A DNA stretch of 11,342 nucleotides from an uncultured Eubacteriales bacterium (GTDB lineage Bacteria > Bacillota > Clostridia > Oscillospirales > Acutalibacteraceae), in contig CAKTXU010000023.1 of assembly GCA_934630995.1 (NCBI GenBank), positions 1 through 11,342 on the forward strand. The letters are read 5' to 3'. The notes beneath the pieces were generated by a model that was given only the letters and a program-made list of their open reading frames with translations, searched no databases and had not been told where the DNA came from. A program made the translations under genes and the position numbers. How positions within the stretch are numbered: the stretch's first letter is position 1; every line of letters begins with the position of its first letter. Of this stretch, positions 6,898 through 11,342 are shown in pieces.

Positions 6898-6948
6898 TAT
6901 TGTATCTTAAAAATAGCACAATTAAACCCGCTTGTCAAGGATACAATA
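6898..6948. promoter_or_regulatory. Inverted repeat bracketing the minus-strand promoter (candidate operator pair)
   Basis: TATTGTATC at 6898-6906 is perfectly complementary to GATACAATA at 6940-6948. The arm-to-arm offset is 42 bases, about four turns of B-DNA. One arm lies just upstream of the -35 box and the other overlaps the predicted transcription start of the minus cluster. This arrangement suits a regulator bound on the same DNA face at both sites, or a wide dimer. An alternative is chance symmetry in AT-rich DNA. Confidence 0.45.
6910..6938 (-). promoter_or_regulatory. Sigma-A-type promoter of the minus-strand cluster
   Basis: On the minus strand there is a perfect -35 TTGACA (6938-6933), a 17-base spacer and a -10 TATTTT (6915-6910). 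Transcription would start near 6903, about 30 bases before the GTG start at 6872. It drives the surface protein and, by read-through, probably the rest of the cluster. Confidence 0.75.
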
Positions 6949-7187
6949 GAAATTTTTCATAAATTCATATAACAATTCATCCGCTTATTTAGGGGTATAA
7001 AGGAATAAATTGGGGGGTTCTCCCAACATTTCCTGTCACAGCACATTTTCATAGGGTAAATCCAATGGGTAATTAATAATACAAAATCGGTCTCGGAAGA
7101 ACTTTCACCGCCGTTTTGGAGCATAAAACAGAATACAAAAGAGATGATTATATATATTTTATACAATTTATGGTTTCATTAACTGGG

Positions 7188-7214
7188 TTTCTCGCCAATT
7201 GCAGTGGCGCGAAA
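7188..7214. promoter_or_regulatory. Palindromic candidate operator over the plus-strand -35 region
   Basis: TTTCTCGCCA (7188-7197) and TGGCGCGAAA (7205-7214) form 10-base inverted arms with one mismatch around ATTGCAG. The symmetric site covers the proposed -35 box of the promoter for the gene at 7286, as expected for a repressor operator. It stands out because it is GC-containing inside otherwise AT-rich DNA. Confidence 0.5.
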
Positions 7215-7227
7215 AATCATTTATAAT
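7199..7227 (+). promoter_or_regulatory. Promoter of the membrane-anchored GxGYxYP-like gene
   Basis: A perfect -10 TATAAT (7222-7227) lies 17 bases after a weak -35 TTGCAG (7199-7204). The start would be near 7234, leaving a leader of about 52 bases. The weak -35 embedded in a palindrome suggests regulated expression. Confidence 0.6.
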
Positions 7228-7271
7228 ATAAAAGTAGTACAATATAAATGCATACATAATACAAAACACAC

Positions 7272-7277
7272 AAGGAG
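7272..7277 (+). promoter_or_regulatory. Shine-Dalgarno site deciding the GTG start at 7286
   Basis: AAGGAG ends 8 bases before GTG 7286. The in-frame GTG at 7277 and ATG at 7280 overlap or nearly abut this site, so they are poorly placed as starts. Confidence 0.75.
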
Positions 7278-7285
7278 TGATGCAC

Positions 7286-9760
7286 GTGTCCCTGTCCAAA
7301 AAGCAGAGCCTCGCTCTGACGGCCGTTATCACCGCGGTTCTCTTCCTGCTCATCTGCCTGGGTACCGCCTTTGCTTTTTTGTATAAGCCCGATTCCTCAT
7401 TGCCGGTGGACACCTCCGCCCCCGGCAGCTCAGCCAATGTCACAACGGATAAGGACGGCTATAAGGTAGTGGAGCCCAGCGAAACCTATTCCCACTACGC
7501 CACGCAGCCCGATCCGTCCTCTCCGGGCAAGCCGGCGGAGAGCCTCTCCGGCTTCGTCCCGTCCACCGGCAAAACGCTGATGGAGCATTTGCCTTCGGTG
7601 GGCTTCAACGCGGGGGACTGGGACGTGTCCGGCAATCTGCGGGCTGAGGACAACGCTTTTATCGTGGAACGCTCCTGCTACGCCAAGTATAACAAGCTGG
7701 ATACCTCCGCCGACGGGCAAAGCTACGCCATTGAGATGACGCTGAAGGTGGAGGCCGCGGGCGATTACCGCTTCGGCCTCACCGTGGAGGGCGGCAGACG
7801 CGGCAACAGCGGAAAATCCGCGGAAATTAAATTCTCCTTCGATGCCGGCGGCATGCTGCTGATGCTGCCCGGCGAGGGCGGCAATCCCTTGCGCGCCTTC
7901 ATGAATTACAAGCCCGCCTCCCAGGTGCGGGTGCGGGTGGACGTACATCCCAGTCAGAACCGGCTCATCTATTACTGCGACGGCCGGGTGTACGGGGAAC
8001 GGGTCCTGAACAACACCACCGATCCGCAGTTAGGCGGTGGAAAAGCGGGCTTTTTCTTTGAGGGCACCAAGGCGTACATCACCGCCATCAGCGTTTGCGC
8101 CATCGATCTTCCATCCCGGAGCTGGACCTATGAGGATCCGGCCGAGAGCAACAGCAACGGCGAAGCCGTGCTTCCGGTGTCGGATAAACCGGCGGATGTG
8201 ATCTACTGTGTAAAGACCGCCGATCTCGATCGGAACACCCAGCTGACGCTGGCCTGCCTGCAAGGCCTGGTCAACCGCGACACCCCGCGGATTTATGTGG
8301 ATTACGGCACCTACGGCGGCGGTCCGGGCGGAAACTCCGCCTGGTATGAGCTGCTGGAGGCCAAGGGGCGCACCCTGGTTTGGGATAAATCGGTGGACGA
8401 CCTGCTGGTGGAATTCAAGGATTACTACAAGGGCGTCATCCTGGGCAAGGCCTATTACGCCCGCGTGGCGGGCTACATGCCCAACGTCGTCAGCACCCTC
8501 GCGGGCGTGATGGACGGCGTCTATATGACGCCGGATACCTACAAGCGCCTGTCCTCCGCCATCGGCAAAGAGGTCCTCATCGACACCCAGAACCGCTGGG
8601 AAAGTTCCATTGACGCCTACAAATGGCTTTACGACAATTTCTGGGATCAGTGCAACCATTCAATGATAGCCCACATCACCTGCGACGGCACCGTCCACAC
8701 CACCCACAGCGTGCGGGACTACCTGATACAGAACAAGGTATTCTGCTTCGCCAGCACCGATGTGGTCACCCTGGAGGATTATTACTTCTATATGGACCTG
8801 CTGGCCGCCACCCCCGCCAATACGCCCGTCCTGGGGATAGCCTCCCGCAACGGAGAGAATCCCACCAATTCCTGTCTTGACGAAGACGCGCTCTTCCGTG
8901 CTTGCGCGGATTTCGGCAAGTTCTTCTGCTACGCCTTCAGCAACGATAATATCAGCATCATGTCCGGCCTGGAAATCGATGGGGAGCTCAAGCAAAAGGA
9001 GGCGGCACCCGTCTCCTACGACAGCGGCAAAACCTATGCCTCCTTCACCCTGTCCGAGGGCGAAAATTCCAGCTGGTGGTACAATCTCTGGCGGGTGAGC
9101 TATCGGCACGATTCCCGTAAGGAGGTCGCCCAGGGCTGGAGCATGCCGGGTATGGCGTATTACCTCTGCAAAGCCTCCATTGAATGGTATTACGACAACG
9201 CCACCGAAACCGATTACTGGTACATGGACGGCTGCGGCATCGGCGACATCTACGGGCCCGACACCTATGGCGTGCGCTTCTCCAAGGCGGCGCAGGAAAC
9301 GCTGTTCGACGATTATCTGGCCCTGACCCGTTATGTCATGGAGAAGACGGATACCACCGTTCTGCGGGCCTTCGACGTCTCCTACACCATTACGGACGAG
9401 ACCATCGCCAAGTACGCGAAGGCCATCCCCACTCTGACGGCCATGTACACCGGCTACAACGGCGAACCCAACGGCCTGACCAAAAACGGCAACGCCTATC
9501 TGGTGGGCGACGTGGCGGTCTTCCGCACCGTGGTCGGCTCCGCCGCCGCCACCTATGAGGCGGACAAGGACGGCGGCGTCCTGGTCGACGGCATCCGCAA
9601 CGCCTCCAAATCCATGAACTTCCTCAACGTCTTTGTCCTGGGAAACTACTGTATGAACGACTCCGAGGCCCTGGTTTACACCCAGAACACCCTGGGCTCC
9701 CGGTATGTCTTCGTCCGGCCGGATGTAATGGCCGAGCTGCTCAAGCAAAGCAAGGGATAA
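7286..9760 (+). CDS. Membrane-anchored extracellular GxGYxYP-like putative glycoside hydrolase
   Basis: The 824-residue protein starts with a short basic stretch (K-K-Q) and a long hydrophobic segment (about 9-32) with no obvious cleavage site, so it is probably a signal anchor with the bulk outside the cell. A Ser/Pro/Thr-rich stalk follows (about 34-95). Next comes a concanavalin-like domain (about 105-275, with D-Y-R-F-G-L-T-V-E and V-Y-G-E-R-V-L). The GxGYxYP-like catalytic-type region then runs to the end, with L-Q-G-L-V-N-R-D-T-P-R-I-Y-V (325-338), D-Y-Y-F-Y-M-D-L-L (498-506), S-E-G-E-N (590-594) and D-G-C-G-I-G-D-I-Y-G-P-D (648-659). It is collinear with the cytoplasmic protein encoded divergently at 3311-5422, the only clear architectural gain being the anchor and stalk. 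Activity in this family is not established; acidic residues in the last two motifs are candidates for catalysis. Expression is probably controlled by the palindrome at 7188-7214, and the gene ends in a strong terminator. Confidence 0.73.
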   Translation: MSLSKKQSLALTAVITAVLFLLICLGTAFAFLYKPDSSLPVDTSAPGSSANVTTDKDGYKVVEPSETYSHYATQPDPSSPGKPAESLSGFVPSTGKTLMEHLPSVGFNAGDWDVSGNLRAEDNAFIVERSCYAKYNKLDTSADGQSYAIEMTLKVEAAGDYRFGLTVEGGRRGNSGKSAEIKFSFDAGGMLLMLPGEGGNPLRAFMNYKPASQVRVRVDVHPSQNRLIYYCDGRVYGERVLNNTTDPQLGGGKAGFFFEGTKAYITAISVCAIDLPSRSWTYEDPAESNSNGEAVLPVSDKPADVIYCVKTADLDRNTQLTLACLQGLVNRDTPRIYVDYGTYGGGPGGNSAWYELLEAKGRTLVWDKSVDDLLVEFKDYYKGVILGKAYYARVAGYMPNVVSTLAGVMDGVYMTPDTYKRLSSAIGKEVLIDTQNRWESSIDAYKWLYDNFWDQCNHSMIAHITCDGTVHTTHSVRDYLIQNKVFCFASTDVVTLEDYYFYMDLLAATPANTPVLGIASRNGENPTNSCLDEDALFRACADFGKFFCYAFSNDNISIMSGLEIDGELKQKEAAPVSYDSGKTYASFTLSEGENSSWWYNLWRVSYRHDSRKEVAQGWSMPGMAYYLCKASIEWYYDNATETDYWYMDGCGIGDIYGPDTYGVRFSKAAQETLFDDYLALTRYVMEKTDTTVLRAFDVSYTITDETIAKYAKAIPTLTAMYTGYNGEPNGLTKNGNAYLVGDVAVFRTVVGSAAATYEADKDGGVLVDGIRNASKSMNFLNVFVLGNYCMNDSEALVYTQNTLGSRYVFVRPDVMAELLKQSKG

Positions 9761-9767
9761 CCCCACG

Positions 9768-9814
9768 ATAACACAAGAGGAGATTCTTCCGGGAATCTCC
9801 TCTTGTGTTATTTG
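9768..9814 (+). terminator. Terminator after the membrane-anchored protein gene
   Basis: A perfect 19-base-pair stem (9768-9786 with 9793-9811) with a 6-base loop TTCCGG begins 7 bases after the stop. The T-run after it is short (TTT within TTATTTG), but the stem is very stable. Its right arm also contains the -35 of the next gene's promoter. Confidence 0.8.
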
Positions 9815-9831
9815 CATGTTCTCTTTATAAT
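9803..9831 (+). promoter_or_regulatory. Promoter of the AAC(3)-family gene, overlapping the terminator
   Basis: TTGTGT (9803-9808), 17 bases, then a perfect TATAAT (9826-9831). The start would be near 9838, about 25 bases before ATG 9863. The -35 lies inside the right arm of the preceding terminator. Confidence 0.6.
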
Positions 9832-9862
9832 ACCATTGATAAACTGAAAGTGGGCAATGCCG

Positions 9863-10684
9863 ATGTATACAAAAACACAGCTGACCGCGCATATCCGCGC
9901 GCTGGGCCTGCGCCCCGATGAAACCCTGCTGATCCATTCCTCCATGAAAGCTGTCGGCCCGGTGGAGGGCGGTGCCGAAACCGTTCTGGACGCGTGGATG
10001 GAGTATTTCCGCGAGGAGGGCCTTCTGCTTTTTCCGACGCACACCTGGGCGCAGATCGGGCCGGAGCATCCCCTGTTTGATCCGCTCACCGAGCCGTCCT
10101 GTGTAGGCCTGCTGACCAATCTGTTCCGGCTGCGCCCGGGCGTGGTGCGTTCGCTGCATCCCACTCACTCGGTTGCCGCCTTCGGACGGGACGCCGCCGC
10201 CTATACCGCGGGGGAGGAATGCTGCTCCACGCCCTGTCCGCGCAACGGCTGCTGGGGGCGGCTCGTGGATCGGAGGGCGCGGATACTTTTTCTGGGCTGC
10301 CCGTTGTCGCGCAACACCTTTCTGCATGGGGTGGAGGAGTGGCATCATATCCCCGGCCGACTGAGCGCCGCTCCGCAGGCGCTGCGCGTCAAGCTGCCGG
10401 ACGGGCGGGTGATGGATCGCCCCAGCTATCGGCATGACTGCGGCGGTATCGATATCTCTGAGCAGTACGACAAGATGGAGCGACCCTTTCTCGCCACCGG
10501 CATTGCCGTGGAGGGGCGGTTCGGCAGCGCGCGATGCGTGCTGTGCGACGCGGCCGGTATGGCGGAGCTGACCGGCCTCTTCCTGGCACGGGAGCCGCAG
10601 CTGTTTATGGACAAGAAGCCGGTGCCGGAGGAATGGTATCGCGGCCTGCACTGGAACGGCGGACGGCTGCTCGAGGCACCATAA
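9863..10684 (+). CDS. AAC(3)-family aminoglycoside-type N-acetyltransferase
   Basis: The 273-residue protein belongs to the Antibiotic_NAT family (AAC(3)/YokD), cytoplasmic enzymes that transfer acetyl from acetyl-CoA to an amine, classically N3 of aminoglycosides. Hallmarks are L-L-I-H-S-S-M-K (22-29), V-E-G-G-A-E-T-V (34-41), L-L-F-P-T-H-T-W (55-62), the family core R-S-L-H-P-T-H-S-V-A-A-F-G (96-108) and F-L-G-C-P-L-S-R-N-T-F-L-H-G-V-E-E (143-159). Length is typical. ATG 9863 is preferred because AAAGTGGG ends about 8 bases before it; the in-frame ATG at 9857 sits too close. It has its own promoter and is flanked by terminators on both sides, so it is a one-gene unit. Many chromosomal members of the family have unknown natural substrates. 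Resistance is therefore possible but not shown by sequence. Confidence 0.87.
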   Translation: MYTKTQLTAHIRALGLRPDETLLIHSSMKAVGPVEGGAETVLDAWMEYFREEGLLLFPTHTWAQIGPEHPLFDPLTEPSCVGLLTNLFRLRPGVVRSLHPTHSVAAFGRDAAAYTAGEECCSTPCPRNGCWGRLVDRRARILFLGCPLSRNTFLHGVEEWHHIPGRLSAAPQALRVKLPDGRVMDRPSYRHDCGGIDISEQYDKMERPFLATGIAVEGRFGSARCVLCDAAGMAELTGLFLAREPQLFMDKKPVPEEWYRGLHWNGGRLLEAP

Positions 10685-10700
10685 TCCCGCAGCTATATAT

Positions 10701-10744
10701 AAAAGGGGTTGACGCATCATTGCAAAATGCGTCAACCCCTTTTT
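10701..10744. terminator. Bidirectional terminator between convergent genes, repeat-family hairpin
   Basis: AAAAGGGGTTGACGCAT (10701-10717) pairs perfectly over 17 bases with 10727-10743, with a 9-base loop. The A-run on one side and T-run on the other give a terminator in both directions, for the acetyltransferase (+) and the GH78-like gene (-). The inner sequence CGCATCATTG-Y-AAAATG is shared with the hairpin at 320-361. Confidence 0.88.
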
Positions 10745-10776
10745 GGCAACAGCGCCTTAGCATATAAAACGATATA

Positions 10777-11342
10777 TCACGACATCTCGCTCTCTACCCT
10801 GAGGCGCCCATCCTTCTCCCGGCGGTACCGGACGGCAATCCGTCCGCGGGGGACAGTGATATGTCCCTCGGCCCAGTCGAGGCCCGGAATATCCGCCGGT
10901 GCGATTTCCACCTGTTCAAATCCGGTGCTCCCCGGCTTCTGCCGGATGCCCAGCACATGGGTAAACAGGGACCGCACCATAGCGCCGTACATGGGATGGT
11001 TGTGGGAATACATCCCCGTCCAGGTCTCCCACAGCGTTCCGTTTCCGCAGTCCCGCATAGGCTTGACGGAGGTGCCGATCAGCCGGCGGGCCAATTCCCC
11101 CTGTCCGTGTCTGAACAGGAGATCCACCAGAATATCCGTGGCGAAAATGCCGGTATCCAGGCTGTCCTTGCCCCTGTATCGATCCACCAGACCCTGAAGC
11201 GTCCGCGCATCTCCCAGGCCGAGATCCACGGCAAAGGCGTCCGCCCCGCGGGCGCCGCCGCAGAAGCTGCCGGTCGCCTCATCGTAATAGGCTTCCTTTA
11301 TCGCCGCGACGCACCTGTCCTCCCGCGCCTTCAGGCTGGCGA
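10777..11342 (-). CDS. GH78-like alpha-L-rhamnosidase, C-terminal part (runs off the window)
   Basis: The frame is open from the window edge to a TGA at 10777, giving about 188 residues. GH78 enzymes release terminal alpha-L-rhamnose from plant, microbial or glycoside substrates. Visible family features in order are Y-Y-D-E-A-T-G-S-F, A-F-A-V-D-L-G-L, S-L-D-T-G-I-F-A-T-D-I-L-V-D-L-L-F, T-L-W-E-T-W, S-H-N-H-P-M-Y-G-A-M-V, then L-G-I-R-Q-K-P-G-S-T-G-F. The closing beta-domain holds I-P-G-L-D-W-A-E-G and G-R-I-A-V-R-Y. These are the end of the helical barrel and the C-terminal beta-sandwich. The catalytic acid region and N-terminus lie outside the window, so localisation is unknown. A GTG at 11229 is not the start because family sequence continues upstream. 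It converges with the acetyltransferase gene. Confidence 0.85.
   Translation of the reverse strand, partial: ASLKAREDRCVAAIKEAYYDEATGSFCGGARGADAFAVDLGLGDARTLQGLVDRYRGKDSLDTGIFATDILVDLLFRHGQGELARRLIGTSVKPMRDCGNGTLWETWTGMYSHNHPMYGAMVRSLFTHVLGIRQKPGSTGFEQVEIAPADIPGLDWAEGHITVPRGRIAVRYRREKDGRLRVESEMS

Larger units (their letters stand above)
6873..7285. other. 413-base AT-rich divergent control region without a gene
   Basis: This spacer separates the minus-strand cluster from the membrane-anchored paralogue. It contains a promoter at each end and an inverted repeat associated with each. The hexamer ATACAA is scattered on the + strand at 6941, 7079, 7133, 7161 and 7259, with its complement at 6900. 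Short open frames here lack a ribosome binding site and protein-like composition. I see no tRNA, riboswitch or transposon signature. Confidence 0.6.

Noticed and set aside
7010..7026. Short inverted repeat TTGGG/CCCAA in the control region
   Set aside because: Only about five base pairs; too weak to call an operator or terminator.
6957..7166. Small minus-strand open frame in the control region
   Set aside because: It has no good Shine-Dalgarno site, is low-complexity AT-rich sequence, and lies upstream of the strong minus promoter.
6873..7285. Possible riboswitch or small RNA in the divergent spacer
   Set aside because: No recognisable aptamer pattern, and the predicted leaders (about 30 and 52 bases) are too short for a typical riboswitch.
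8660..10735. Very long minus-strand open frame of about 690 codons
   Set aside because: It spans the complement of two unrelated real genes, two terminator/promoter regions and a convergent terminator, and its translation resembles no protein family.
1..11342. CRISPR array, transposon, integrase or attachment sites
   Set aside because: No regularly spaced repeats, transposase-like frames or paired direct repeats suggesting insertion were seen.

Overview
This window looks like part of a Bacillota (Clostridia) chromosome, most like the GC-rich gut Oscillospiraceae-type lineages. The coding sequence is GC-rich and the intergenic DNA is AT-rich. Shine-Dalgarno sites are strong (AGGAG, AAGGAG, GAGGTG), GTG starts are used, there is a Gram-positive sortase-type surface protein, and terminator hairpins are long. 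The taxonomic placement is inference from these traits.

Layout. (1) 2-229 (+): the C-terminal end of a DNA-3-methyladenine glycosylase I (Tag), followed by two stacked hairpins. (2) 6872 down to 390 (-): a four-gene carbohydrate cluster. In transcription order it holds a secreted surface protein with a C-terminal SPSTG sorting signal, a cytoplasmic GxGYxYP-like protein with a concanavalin-like N-terminal domain, a GH127/DUF1680-type putative beta-L-arabinofuranosidase, and N-acetylglucosamine-6-phosphate deacetylase (NagA). The last three genes lie 20 and 15 bases apart. A 172-base spacer with a terminator and a second large palindrome separates them from the first gene. (3) 6873-7285: a 413-base AT-rich divergent control region. 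Each direction has a recognisable sigma-A-type promoter, and each promoter overlaps its own inverted repeat. (4) 7286-9760 (+): a membrane-anchored, extracellular paralogue of the cytoplasmic GxGYxYP-like protein. (5) 9863-10684 (+): an AAC(3)-family N-acetyltransferase with its own promoter embedded in the preceding terminator. (6) 10777-11342 (-): the C-terminal part of a GH78-like alpha-L-rhamnosidase, convergent with the acetyltransferase and separated from it by a bidirectional terminator.

How the genes may work together (inference): the membrane-anchored GxGYxYP protein and the sortase-anchored beta-sandwich protein would act on or hold a glycan at the cell surface. The cytoplasmic paralogue, the GH127-like enzyme and NagA would process imported fragments containing, for example, arabinofuranosyl-type and N-acetylglucosamine residues. 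The nearby rhamnosidase fits the same theme. No transporter, kinase or NagB is in the window, so import and completion of the pathway must be encoded elsewhere. The most interesting elements are the divergently transcribed outside/inside pair of an uncharacterised family with an altered signature motif, the paired inverted repeats in the control region, and a hairpin family shared by two distant terminators.
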